Below, in pieces: positions 10,950 through 21,508 of a stretch of 64,000 nucleotides of DNA. Numbering within the stretch: position 1 is the stretch's first letter; each line of letters opens with the position of its first letter. The DNA is from Oscarella lobularis (taxonomy: Eukaryota; Porifera; Homoscleromorpha; Homosclerophorida; Oscarellidae), in NCBI RefSeq assembly GCF_947507565.1, contig NC_089183.1, forward strand, positions 2,480,001-2,544,000, in the 5' to 3' direction. The notes under the pieces were generated by a model. It ran no database searches, had not been told where the DNA came from, and was given only the letters and a program-made list of their open reading frames with translations. Both the position numbers and the translations under genes were made by a program.

Positions 10950-11539
10950 TTTTGCAATACCTAACGAAAGACGTGCATCACCAACTCCTTAGAGTTACCA
11001 GCAGCTACTTTATATACGCTCCAGCTTTTAATTAGCAGCTGCAACGTGGTACGTGTTTATCTAAGCAAAAATCAATTTTTTGCTAATACTTCAAGTTATC
11101 CGGGCGTGCTTTACGAATCCGAGACTGAAAACGATTTGGCATAAGGACGCTTATCGCCCGATGCTTCGGTTGGGGTAAAAGAATGAACTTCACTGCGCAT
11201 ATAACTGACTGGATGCCTAGCTGTACGAAAAGCGAGAAATGTGGAACAATGTGTCTTACATCGCAATCTTCTGTAGCACGGAGTGCTCTCCATCGATCCG
11301 GCTATACATTTTTTTAGGATTTCGATTGATCGAGGCGGCTCCGCGAGTCGCCGTTTTGATGTTTTGTGCAACGTTCACCTTTTTTGACGAAAGCAGTCTA
11401 TTTCAATTCAAACGGAAAGCTCGGCTAGCTGAATACGAAACACCGGTAAAACTCAAAAAGCAAACAGAAAAAAAGACTAAAGCAGAGCGACATCAAGCAA
11501 TGCGCGAGCAAGTATCACTTCGTGCTGTCTTTTTAGGCG
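10950..11539. other. No gene assigned; dispersed repeat or exon relic
   Basis: The stretch 11150-11240 resembles 28740-28830: both contain the block 'gatgcttcggt..g.gtaaaagaa' and a following 'aactgactggatgc'. On the minus strand both read S-F-T-P-T-(E/D)-A. No complete gene could be built at either site. Confidence 0.3.
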
Positions 11540-11839
11540 CTACTGCTGATATGCATCAGCCATGGCAATGAACGTCACACCGGCGTCGAAAAATTGACCA
11601 GCTTTTTTCGTCGTGTAAGTGAATTTGAGCTGTTGTGAGGTGTCATCCAGAGCCACAGCGACGTCGCTAGAGAGCGAGGTCAGGGCGATAGCCGGTTTTC
11701 CAGTCATTTTTATGCTTGGATCAAGTGTAATGGTGTATTTTCCTTGGCCCGTTTTTTCTCCAGTGATAACTCCGCCGAACTGGGTTCTGGGTTTGCCATC
11801 TGTTCCAATAAACGCTCCAATTGCACTGAAATGAGACAT
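11540..11839 (-). CDS. Small intronless protein, paralogue of the 6.9 kb gene
   Basis: The start is taken at MSHFSAIG (11839) because it lines up with the ATG of the paralogue and lies 51 bases from an identical TATA box; the frame is open further upstream but runs through that TATA box. The product is 99 residues, all-beta in predicted pattern (TQFGGVITGEKTGQGKYTIT ... KPAIALTSL ... VAVAL ... FIAMADAYQQ), with no signal peptide. The gene is in the same orientation as its paralogue 4.7 kb away, with the VWA remnant and SAM gene between, so this is a separated duplicate. Family not recognised. Confidence 0.75.
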   Translation of the reverse strand: MSHFSAIGAFIGTDGKPRTQFGGVITGEKTGQGKYTITLDPSIKMTGKPAIALTSLSSDVAVALDDTSQQLKFTYTTKKAGQFFDAGVTFIAMADAYQQ

Positions 11840-11889
11840 AGCAAGCGGTGAAAATGATTCGAAGTGTGTCAGTTTAGGCAAAGAGCGTT

Positions 11890-11898
11890 CTTTATATA
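11890..11898 (-). promoter_or_regulatory. TATA box (TATATAAAG) of the 11.5 kb gene
   Basis: Minus-strand TATATAAAG, 51 bases before the ATG at 11839, the same as at the paralogue. Confidence 0.7.
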
Positions 11899-11929
11899 TG
11901 TACTGCGTGCGAAGGAGTGCCCATGCATG

Positions 11930-12033
11930 CACTCTTATCTTCTAACTCTTAGCTTCCACTCTTATCTTTCACTAGCTCTTAGCTTCCACTCTTAGCTTCC
12001 GAGTACTCTTAGCTTCCACTCTTAGCTTCCTCT
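11930..12033. repeat. Minisatellite of ACTCTTAGCTTCC-type units
   Basis: About eight imperfect copies of a 12-13 base unit (ACTCTTAGCTTCC and variants), directly upstream of the small gene's promoter. Confidence 0.85.
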
Positions 12034-12696
12034 GGTATGCATACGCATGATATTAGCATAAATAAATTTAATTTCGGCCTTTTCCATCGCTCGCCCGCAC
12101 TTACTCTACTTGCATTCGTCTCACTCGTGTACGGTAGAACGTCGCTAAAGTAGTGCTACAGAAGCAACATAAGTTACTGGTTTCTGAAAGTTTTAGTTTA
12201 CTCACGCGGGTGACATGCTAGATAGGCAATTCGACGAATGCTGGTAGAAGTTGTTGTTGTTTACAAACGCTAAGATATGACGACTATGCCGCCAATTTTC
12301 TTGCCTCGGGCCGACAAAAGGAGTCTCCAGCGTGAGACTCAAATGATTCGGACTGCATGGAGTCTTTTGAGGCATCGAATTCAAATTCAGACATTTTCAG
12401 TTCCATAACCCTGCGTAGATGTGCGGCTATTTCTGCACAGAATCGCTCCTCGGAAAAAGTACTCTTATTTTTGGTCTATACTGCCAAAAACAGAGGTCAT
12501 ACACCGTTTTTTCCATTTTCATCCGATTGTCTATAGCAGGTTTTTTGCTCAGCGGAAGAAATGTCAACCATAATCGATCTCTTTTTCCGGAAACACGTGT
12601 ACGAGGTATTTTAGCAAACCTGCTTTAGTGCCAGTCTTGTGCAAATCCTATTCTTTTCTCGAAGGAGTCAGCAACTTTGACCTAAATAAAAATCTT
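12034..12696. other. Intergenic, no gene seen
   Basis: No supported coding signal. Confidence 0.35.
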
Positions 12697-12875
12697 TCAC
12701 AAGTCAGAGCGGCTTGACCAGATTCCGGTTGACGTGGTGACTGAAAAGGTGAAGTACATCACTGCCCCGGCTGTCTTTCCTAAAACAGCTAAAAATTGGT
12801 CAAAACTCGTATCGGGTTTCCTATTGAGAATAAGGAGTAGTAGACGAGCTGCATCGCGGTCGTTCCTTGGGGTCG
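12697..12875 (-). CDS. CARD-like exon (second half of a death-fold domain)
   Basis: After the acceptor cacccgtag the frame reads TPRNDRDAARLLLLILN, then RKPDTSFDQFLAVLGKT, and ends about 25 residues later at a TGA. D-x-A-R-x-L-L-x-x-(I/L)-L-x-R-x-P-x-x-(S/A)-F-x-x-F-L-x-x-L is the C-terminal half of CARD domains, adaptors of apoptosis and innate immunity. Normal CARD helices 1-3 would lie in an upstream exon. A frame at about 13190-13290 (minus; LSELPSFRKIITDQLVQLSP) could supply them but is not joined by clear splice sites. Partial or decayed gene. Confidence 0.4.
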
Positions 12876-15800
12876 CTACGGGTGATAGCAATCCGAACGA
12901 AAGTAGAGCATCCAATTAAAAAAGAGCTTTTTATAAGGCTTTCTGAGGAGACTGAGGCGGCTTCCTCCGAGACAGGAGTTAGTAGTCTGTTCCAATTTGC
13001 CTCTGTTCATGTGCACGAAAGCGAATTAATTAAGTAAGAGGCGTGTCACTGCTCTCGCGAGAAGTCGTCCTTGGCCACCGTCAATCTTAGTGTCGAGAAA
13101 AGCCCTAAATTTTTCGAAGTAAGGATGTGGTGTTCTCATCGCGAGTCACATCGTCCTTTGGCTCTATCTTGCGTAGGCTGTTCCGGAGAGAGCTGTACTA
13201 GCTGGTCGGTTATGATCTTTCGGAAAGAAGGCAGTTCAGAAAGTGGCCTCCTATTAGGCTGCATGGAGAGACGGATTATATGACGTCGCACCAGGCCGGA
13301 GTTAGCGATTTCCATTTGGGATCAGCCATGTGCTAGAATACGACTCTGATAAGTGCGCTGTGCGCATGCGGAACTAACTTTCTGCTGCGTGAGATACACA
13401 GTAGCGACTTCGCGGACTATCTATTTGCTCCTGCTCCGTAATCTAGGTGACGCTGGAATTCATGATTCGATAGAGGAGCACGAAACAGAGTGAAATCGAG
13501 CATAAAAGAGCCAAGTTGTTTGGCAACGGAGATGAGTATGCATCTCCCCAGGGGTGCGCTTGTGGGTGTAGCCTTGTTGACGGCGACAATGCAAATTTCG
13601 GTCGCACACATATAGATAATTGTTTTTGGCGAGCTGCCGGCGTAGTTGACCGCGTGGCAATTCGCTCCGGCAACGATATTAGTTTACCGTCTTTGTGTGA
13701 ATTTGCTCCAGAAAATGGGCGGTCCCACGGAGACAATCCCAAATTGATAGACCTCGTCTCTGCGCACATCTGCGCGGGAGTGAGGCCACACGCAAAGTGG
13801 AGGAGTGTCTCTAGCGTACACACTACGTGCTATATACGAGGCGCGAATCGACTCTGCACTCTCAGAGCCTTTGATCCACCGCTTGCTGCACTTTGCACTC
13901 AGTTGTATTATCTAGACTTGAGGCTGTCGTTTTGCTTTTTAAGGATCTCTAGCTTAATAATTCACTTTATACCCAATCGCAAAAGCCTTATTCTCGAGCG
14001 AGTGCGAAGACGACGCTCACCGGAGCTACACGACACGTTCCCGCGTCACCGTATTAAAAACACTTCGCACATCGTTTCGTCGTCGTATAGCTAGTAGGTT
14101 TGGACAGTCGAAAAGAGTTGTATTGCTTTCCACCTCGAAACAATAAGATCGTTTCTTCCATTTTCGTCGGCTAGTGGTACTATACATTGATCATCAGGTA
14201 CGCTCACGCTCACGCGATTCTGATCTCATTGGGGATTGCATGCAAAGTCCCCAGCTCTTCTCGTCTATATATAGCTACGTTAGCATCGCTCTAAACTACC
14301 TGCGACGAGCACAACCAGTGGTTTGTCGTGTGATCCGAGCGTTTTAGCCGTCTCGAAGTCGCTCTCGTTCATCCAGACGTCCGTCGAAGTGTGAGCTCGA
14401 GATCGTTCAAACACACTTGACTGACTCTTCGTCGAGAATTCGGCTCATATCGCTGCAAAACGCGACAAGCTCTTGGCGCTACGTACGACAAGATCTGGAA
14501 GAAAAGAGATCGAACGTCGTACTTAGAAAGAACTCGATCGAACGCCGCCCTTTTTTCCCCTACGGATTCGTTTCGTTTCGCTCTTCCTCAACAACTTGAC
14601 TGATCGGCGGAAGATCGGCGGAAGATCGCGACAGATTACATTGTTTACACCGCTGAGGAGTCAGGACTTCACGTCCCGTAGCTAAAAAGCCCGGATTTTG
14701 TCGCCACGCTTTTGGATCGACGTTCTATCCGCCCCTGGAATTAGCCGACGCGCCTTCTGCAACGCCGTCCGAACTCCAAATCGGAGTGCTTCAGTAAGTT
14801 TTCGGTAGAAATGTAGTTTGCATGGGGGCCCCCACTCCCGTTTTCCTCGCAACGGACTCAAGCAAAGACGAAAGCGATTATCAGCAACATTGTGAATGTC
14901 CAGAGTAGCTCGTATGCTCCGCCCTCCATGCACCTGCGTTCCTGAAATAAAGACGAGTTCAATCTAGAAACTTTCGATAAGGATACCTTCCACCTATTGT
15001 TCCACGAACGCGTGACGATGTCACGAGTATTAGCTACATGTAGTTCTACATATCTATCTCAATCCATGACGTCTCTCTCACCTCGAACGTCGATCCAAGC
15101 CACGTCGATAAAGCAATCTCTATGTCTGTGTGTCTCTAGCTCTATGAACCAAGTCTTATTTTTCTGCTGTAGTGCCACGCTTTTCATAATGAAACACAAC
15201 GAAGAATGTACTTAAAAAACACAGACGGTTTGAATTCTCGCGCAGAAACAATTTCAAAGACGGATTCTTTAATTAAAGAAGTCAGAGTCCTCAGTATATC
15301 ACTTCTCAGTTTATCCGCAGAGACGCGAGTGGCAAGTAGTGGGCCGGGAGCAGCGCATTGTACGTGTGTAGAAGTGGTAATCGAATAGGAGCAAGAACCG
15401 GTTCTTTTCGGCATAACATACATATACGTATGTATAAGCTCTAAATGAAGTTGGCCACAAAAACGGTTCTCTGGCTCACACTATAAGTTCAAGGTAGCCG
15501 ATTTCGTGAATTTATTCTAATCTTTAATTTTTGAAAATTAATTAAGGTTAGTCCCGATTAAATAACGTAAATGATTTCTGACGTTACGCTTTTGTTGGGA
15601 ACCACTGACTGATGGAGCAGGTTAGCCCGCGGAAGATAAAGCTAAAGCTGCTTCTCGTCCTCATTTCTTTTGCGTAGGAGTTGGGGGGTCCTGCATTGCG
15701 CTTGAATGGCTGCGTGTAAATCCCCGGTTTGTTTATTTTTTGGCCATGATCCAGGTCGTCAAGTGTGGCTGAGCGAAACGTTATCGTTGCTCAAAAGGAC

Positions 15801-17064
15801 AGTCGTCGATTTCTAGCCCATCGCATCCGCCACTTCCTACTTTTTTCATTTCGTAGCTTTTTGGAGCATCGATCACCATGCGTGCACTAGGAGTCTTGAC
15901 GGTGCAGTTATGAAGCTGCTGATCATGCAGCTCTCACAAGCGTCCCATTCCTTTAGGAGGTGAGGTGGCTCATGCAGACTGCGCGTATGAATGGGAATGC
16001 ATTGCGTTTTTTATTACTCCAAGAAAAGCATACTCCCGTACGTTGCTCCACCCGATTTACAGCCATACCAACGATGGCTGCATGCAGCATAGGAAGCAGC
16101 TAAAGTATACTAGAACTGCCAAAGTGCTTTGGCTCTGCTCTGCGCGTCGTCACGGATCAAGTTCTTTGAGAGTTTGACGATCGACCGGTTGTTGAATCCG
16201 CGCACGATTTCTGCGCGATCAATATGCATATATGCCCGAAGGCACTTGCGTTGACCGCGCGAATCCAGCTAAGTGGGACGCTATCTAATCTAGTGGCGTA
16301 CGTGGGAAGCATAAATTTAAGCAAGACAAATCAAACATGCATGAAACCTATAACCCGCGCCGAGGGAGGTCGCTTATCGAAGATTCATAGGTGAGCCTCA
16401 GTGCGTTGAGAAAGTAAACGACAATAGAGCGTTCGAGGGCCGCATAGACGCACCAATTCGTCAAAAATTTTTTTTCCGAAAGGTTTTTCCGCGACGTGCA
16501 TGGCGGGCATATATAGCGCATAGTCTTGTTGCATGGGATCTCCCGTCCCTCCGTCACGCGCGCGCGAGAGCTCTGATAATTAATCGTCCTTCTCTTATGC
16601 GGTTTCAAAACAAAGCGGAACGTGCGTGCGTGACCTCGTCACAGAGTCGACTGCAAAGGCTCCTGCATCTGCATCTGGCACCATGCTATCTATGCTGGCA
16701 CCATGCTACGCGGGAGGCGGAGGGGCTGAGCTGAATGATGTTGTTGAAACAATTTGCATGTAACGTCGTTTAGCGTACTAGACCTTGATGAATTTGAGCA
16801 AAGACTTATCAGAGAACAAGCTAGTCTTGCGAAATGGTTATTGGATAAACGATACGCTCCATGCAGAGCGGCAGCGTTGACCAAGAGTATTCGCGGATCG
16901 ACGTATAGGCGACGTGTCGTAAGCTTTGTTTGATTTGCTCCTCTAACGCGGTATTCCTTTGTCACTCTCAACTGACTCGGTTATTCAAACCTTCACATTG
17001 GCGACCAATTAAGTGCATGCATGGCTCGTCAAGCTTGGGTTGCCATGAATTGCCCCGGGAGGTT
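12876..17064. other. Low-information region, no gene assigned
   Basis: A CTATATATAGC string at about 14264 looks like a plus-strand TATA box, and a donor-like CA|GTAAGT lies near 14795 after an open frame, but no gene with an identifiable product could be assembled. Blocks near 13030 and 13575 recur in the same order at 53518 and 54050 (see findings). A GGGGGCCCCC palindrome sits at about 14825. Confidence 0.3.
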
Positions 17065-17277
17065 CTATCCTCTTTGTATAAGCATAGCATGTTTTAATTT
17101 GCATTTATCTCTGCAGGATTTGAGACGACGTTGTTCGCAGTGCCTAGCTAGCTTTCGTTTCGACTGATTTGTGTAGAGAAAATCCTCGCTTTTGTCATTG
17201 CCAGGCATATTGGCGAAGCATCGCCCGTTGCATTTTTTATTACATCCATAAAACACACAGAAACTAGCATGCAACAC
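17065..17277 (-). CDS. Cysteine-rich small protein exon, incomplete
   Basis: The frame has CVFYGCNKKCNGRC near its start and a second cluster (CEQRRLKSCRDKC) near its end. It has no in-frame ATG; an in-frame TGA lies just upstream. A minus-strand TATATAAGC lies at about 17355. It may be a mature-peptide exon whose signal exon was not found, or a relic. It borders the cysteine-rich gene cluster. Confidence 0.3.
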   Translation of the reverse strand: MLHASFCVFYGCNKKCNGRCFANMPGNDKSEDFLYTNQSKRKLARHCEQRRLKSCRDKCKLKHAMLIQRG

Positions 17278-17484
17278 TCATGAAGTCTGCAGAGACACGG
17301 CAGGGATTATCCAGAAGCGCGGAATGGTTACGCTTTCAGCGTCTTGCAGCGGCTTATATACGAGTTCCCAGCAACACATTCAAAATAACCATAGCAGCAA
17401 AGGGCGCAACTAACAAAATCACGATGTCTAGCCCCAGGACAAATACACTGTGTATGCCCATGAAGACATTCAGTGTTCTTTGAC

Positions 17485-17700
17485 TCAATTAACACACTTG
17501 TTGGCGTCGCAGCGCAAGCCGTCGCAGCACAACTTTGCTTGATCGGAAACGGTTAGCTGCTCGAGATTGTCTGTACTATTCAACTGAAGACACGGCGATC
17601 CTTCGTCGCGGCACCGGTGCTCTATGATTTCGTAACGCACAACGGACGCCTCGTGCACCCAGAATGTCGCAAGAAGGAAAGCCAAGGCGTAGAGCATCAT
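17485..17700 (-). CDS. Secreted cystine-knot-like small peptide
   Basis: The ATG pair at about 17700 opens a 71-codon frame with a signal peptide (MLYALAFLLATFWVHEAS) and six cysteines in the order C-x5-C ... C-C-x4-C-x4-C, ending KCVN. The C...C...CC...C...C spacing is that of inhibitor-cystine-knot (knottin) peptides, a fold used for toxins, protease inhibitors, antimicrobial peptides and signals; sequence alone does not choose among these. No intron is needed. It sits on the same strand and next to the larger cysteine-rich family. Confidence 0.6.
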   Translation of the reverse strand: MMLYALAFLLATFWVHEASVVRYEIIEHRCRDEGSPCLQLNSTDNLEQLTVSDQAKLCCDGLRCDANKCVN

Positions 17701-18421
17701 CACAGCTTTTGAGAGTCGGAGGTGAACAATGCAGTCTTCGGCCTAGTGAGATGCTTTTGTAGGGGGTCTGCTTGTTTTGATACGACCTTCCTTTTGTATT
17801 GCACGAGCTTCGTGCAAAATTCTGCAAAATTGGGCGGGCTCTTGCGTCTGTCTCATGGCACCCTGGGAGATATTATCCAGGATATAGATACCCAATCGCA
17901 ATTGCTGCGGCTATTTGCCCGAGAGTCGGCCGAATAGTGAGACGGCTATTCGCCCGAGAGCTAGCGAACTATATAGGCATGTACCTAACCCTACACCGAT
18001 CGCGTCACGTGCCCCGCGGAGCACGCATCCGGTCCTCGCTATCTCCCTATATTATCTCTGCTCGCAGCACCCCCGCCTGTTGAGCTATCGCGACGTGCGT
18101 AGGTGCGATATCGCACGACTTTTATACAGTAGTGCATTTATGCGTATATAGTGCGCTAGACTTCTCACTATACAGCCACACCGAATCGCACAAACTTCAG
18201 GCTTATTCTCGAGCAAAGACGGAATATAGCCATTGCGCGTCTCTACAGCTATATATAGACATTGTACGTCACTGACGAACGACGCCCGGATAGTCCCCAG
18301 CAAAAAAGCCGAAGCGTTGGCGAATAGCGGTATTTGTTCACCCGACCGCGTCAGTAATCTGCTCTACTGATAAGATCGAGACCGCTAGGAGCTACGAACT
18401 TCGTTCGTCGACCGCATCTTG

Positions 18422-18604
18422 ATGAAAACGGTCCTTGCGAAGTCGTATCAAGTACGAAAGCGATCAGAAAGCGATCAAAAAGAACGTTTGAAACGATTCC
18501 CTAAAGCGTCGCATCCGCCAAAAGGAACTAAGCGCCTGTGTCCTTCGTGCAACGATAACATCGAAGAAGAAGGGCTTCCCTATTTCGCTGCGACTTCAAA
18601 TTTC
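18422..18604 (+). CDS. Unrecognised exon with a zinc-ribbon-like CxxC
   Basis: From an ATG at 18422 the frame is strongly basic (repeated K/R) and contains KRLCPSCND before a donor-like TTC|GTGAGT. A possible next exon near 18733 reads on after an AG acceptor. There is only one CxxC pair, so metal binding is not shown. The family is not recognised. Confidence 0.25.
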
Positions 18605-18969
18605 GTGAGTTTGCATGCATGGGCATTAGGCCTCTGCCTAACGAGAACGTACTCTATCTGCATGATGCTATATTGAGAGACTATGGAATGCATGCATGAG
18701 CTACTCGCTTCGCTTATGTTGACATGCAATAGACTGCATTGACGTTCGACTATTTAAGTCTCGAGACTTCCTGGCTCAATATAACGGTAACTATGGAGGC
18801 GGAGAGGTCGTGACGCGACAGCAAAATTTATTTTGATCGACTTTTATAGCAAGGGCAATTTCAAATACACCATACGCGCACAGAACACAGAATTAAAAAG
18901 ACTACTTCAAAAAAACATGCACCAAAGAAATTCTATATGCGCACAGTCGTGCATGATCTCGCGCCGCGG

Positions 18970-19425
18970 TCAATTCTCCTTTCTGTTAAGTGCGCCGCAT
19001 TGGCAAAAGGGAACGGGTGGAAAACGGGTTTCACAACCACCGTAGCTTCTACCGCAGCAATCTTCGCATTGCGGCATTGCAGGGGCATTGCGATGACAAA
19101 TTTCGTACGTAGCGTTGCAGCAATAAACTCCCACTTTCGCGCAGCACGTGCAAAATTCCCGAAACGGATTCGTATCGCAGGAATCGGTGGTAAATCCACT
19201 GCAGCACGTCGAACACGCAGGATAAAAGGGCGCAAAACGATTGGGACACACGCGCCTGGGCGGCGGTAACATATCTGGCGGCGGTCCGAAATTTTCATTA
19301 CAGCACGTAACTCCTCCAGGAGTGCACACGCCAGTGTCCCCACTCAGATGATCTTTCATGACGTTGGCGGGGTGGCGGCCGTAGCAGAGGGCAGCCAGTG
19401 AGACGGCGAGGACGAGCTTAAGCAT
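18970..19425 (-). CDS. Secreted cysteine-rich protein, family member 1 (intact)
   Basis: A single-exon frame of 151 residues with a signal peptide (MLKLVLAVSLAALCYG) and more than 20 cysteines arranged as repeated CC pairs. The order is CTPGG-x-x-CC, YPACSTCC, CTCC, YCCNATYEIC, QCEDCC and finally CQCG. The same cysteine framework recurs at 20.3, 20.8 and 21.5 kb, so this is a tandem family. A TATA box (19471-19479) lies 46 bases upstream, and the conserved upstream motif follows at 19522. Export is predicted; the function is unknown. Confidence 0.8.
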   Translation of the reverse strand: MLKLVLAVSLAALCYGRHPANVMKDHLSGDTGVCTPGGVTCCNENFGPPPDMLPPPRRVCPNRFAPFYPACSTCCSGFTTDSCDTNPFREFCTCCAKVGVYCCNATYEICHRNAPAMPQCEDCCGRSYGGCETRFPPVPFCQCGALNRKEN

Positions 19426-19470
19426 TGTTCGATCAGTCGAGTTTGTATTGTTGATCTGTAAAGGCGATCA

Positions 19471-19479
19471 CTTTATATA
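19471..19479 (-). promoter_or_regulatory. TATA box of cysteine-rich family member 1
   Basis: Minus-strand TATATAAAG, 46 bases upstream of the ATG at 19425. Confidence 0.7.
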
Positions 19480-19521
19480 CTGCAGCCGGTTACTACCCCC
19501 GCCTGGGAGGAAAACTCCGCA

Positions 19522-19531
19522 CCATCTGACG
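19522..19531. promoter_or_regulatory. Shared upstream motif CCATCTGACG
   Basis: Present about 20-45 bases beyond the TATA box at family member 1 (19522), the pseudogene (19932) and member 4 (21934), with a variant CCAGCTGACG at an orphan site (22310). At the first three it is followed by a TTTCACC(A/G)CA block. It includes an E-box core (CATCTG/CAGCTG). Likely a family-wide promoter element. Confidence 0.5.
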
Positions 19532-19659
19532 CTTGGGGGAGGATACTCGCGGTTGATTTTCTCGTTTCACCACACACGCGTACGAACGAGACCACAGTCA
19601 GTTGTAAGTGCAAAATTTGCTAATCCATGCATAGAGCTTAGTTAATTTTGTGGTTGCTC

Positions 19660-19935
19660 CACTGCTGCAGCTGGAACACGCAGAAAAAGTGCATCACTAA
19701 TGGGACACACCCGGGGCAGCAGTATCGAGCGCGGCGATTGGAAATCTTCATTACAGCACGTAACCCCTCCAGCAGTGTCCTCACTCTGATGATCATCTTT
19801 TATTGTGTTAGCTTGGCGGTCACCGTAGCAGAATGCAACCAGATGTGTTCAATCGATCGATCAAGTTGATTTAATAGTTGCTCGATAGAAAAGGAGATCG
19901 CTAATATTTGGTTTGAGGGGAAAACCCTGCCCCAT
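19660..19935 (-). pseudogene. Decayed copy of the cysteine-rich family
   Basis: The sequence aligns with the N-terminal third of member 1 and its promoter. It shares 'tcattacagcacgtaac.cctcca', 'gatgatctttnat' and the upstream 'catctgacg ... tttctcgtttcacc'. The frame is broken by several indels and the TATA box is degraded. Confidence 0.65.
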
Positions 19936-20307
19936 CTGACGGGGAGGAGACTAGGATGATTTCTCGTTTCACCGCAAACGCGTGAGAATTCCGCGGGGGT
20001 GGAAAAAGATCGCGGCATGTGGTCTCCGACTCTCGAAAAACATCGTCAGCTGTACAGTAGGTCTATATACGGGATAAACGATGTCCGGCAGGTCAAGATC
20101 TCTCGTTCTACGACGGCGACGGCGACGGCCTCGCCACTTCTCGATTAGGATTAGATCGAAGCAAGGATCAGAAGTCAAGTAAGGATATCTGGGAGATCGA
20201 ACGCGGGGCCCCCCAAATTTTCAACACATCAATACACGAAACACCGTCCACGTACACCCAAACAACATGCACGCAGTGAATAGTCACATCGTCATTAACC
20301 GGCTTTT

Positions 20308-20672
20308 TCACTTCTGAACTCCACATTGGCATATTTGAGAATGATTCCGGGTGCACGTTTCCTTTGCATGCGAAACGCAGCAGTCTTGACAGTTCGGCAA
20401 TTGCGAAAAGGCCTCGCACTCCTTATAAGAACCGCGACAACACTGTGCATTCGTTTCGGCGCGGCATGATGTGCAGAAGGGCGGCTGCGAGCGGCTGCAT
20501 GCACGGGCCCTTGATGTTGCCGCTGCAGCAACTAGCGCACAGGGCGTAATCTTTGCAGTTCTGCGGGGCGCTTTTGCAGCAGACGATTCCCCCCGCGCGT
20601 GCATTTGAAATCGTCGATGCTGTAGTAAAGGGAGGCGAGTAGCGAAACAAAGAGCGTCAGTCGGGCGAGCAT
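20308..20672 (-). pseudogene. Secreted cysteine-rich protein, family member 2 (two frameshifts)
   Basis: An ATG at 20672 opens a signal peptide (MLARLTLFVSLLASLYYS). The cysteine framework then continues in two successive other frames. The first shift falls at a GGGGGG run (20589-20594) and the second near 20480-20500. The C-terminal frame (CCRGSYKECEAF ... NCQDCC ... CQCG) is closely related to member 3. Either a recent pseudogene, assembly errors, or (second site) a shared shift with member 3. Confidence 0.6.
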
Positions 20673-20826
20673 TGTTGACGAAGAGGCGAGAATAAGCGGC
20701 CCGTATGGGCTGTAGTGAGTAGACAGGACGTATCACATATAGAGGTGCCTACTAGTAGTTCCTCTTCAAAATGCACAAACGACACGAAACAGAAACGCAG
20801 ATGCACCGAAAGTTTTTCTGTTCTGT

Positions 20827-21190
20827 CTAAGTTTCCGCGCCACAGCGGCATATGGAGGGGCGACGTTTCGTGCATATTGCGATTGGCGATGGCACGCAGC
20901 AATCGCGACAGTTGGGAAACTGGGACAGCTCCTCGCACTCCTTGTACGACCCGCGACAGCAGTACGTGTCGCTTTCCGCGCAGCACGTGCAAATCGTAAC
21001 TCGGCGGTTTCGTGTAGCTGCAGATTCCGGTGATATTTTGGCTACAGCAACCGACGCACGACGGATAATTCTCGCAGTTCGTGGAACTGCTTCTGCAGCT
21101 CGTCGTTCCTCCAGGCATACAGGTCGTCAGGTCAACGTTGACGCTATAGTAGAGAGCCAATAGAGAGAGGACGACTATAAGCCAGTACAT
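20827..21190 (-). CDS. Secreted cysteine-rich protein, family member 3 (one +1 frameshift)
   Basis: The start is the ATG at 21190, giving a signal peptide (MYWLIVVLSLLALYYS). The first frame carries CMPGG, NCENYPSCVGCC and GIC, and then runs out of register. The second half (CTCC, YCCRGSYKECEEL, NCRDCC, CRCG) continues in the +1 frame from about 21000-21010, with no room for an intron. The break falls at the same place in the domain layout as the second break of member 2. Cysteine spacing is otherwise complete and the C-terminal frame ends at a normal stop. Confidence 0.6.
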
Positions 21191-21508
21191 GTTTAAGATT
21201 GAGACGAGCAATTAATTAAAAGCAGCGTCCCGAAGGTGTAAAGTAGTAGTCGCACCTCGCTCTTGGCGTGATGATTGAATGAGAGAGCATTTAGCCTGCA
21301 TTTATTAACCGCTGAAGTGATAGAAAACTCTCCCTACCTCTTTCGTTCTGGATTCCTTTATAGAGAAGGTCGCTCGTTCTGTAGGCGCGCTCGGAGACGA
21401 GGCAAATTCTTATGATGCAAATGGAACAATTTCGACAGACACTTTAACAGCATCACGACAATTTCAGCGACGCATGCAGCAAAAACTCGGCAACTATAAG
21501 TTCAACAC

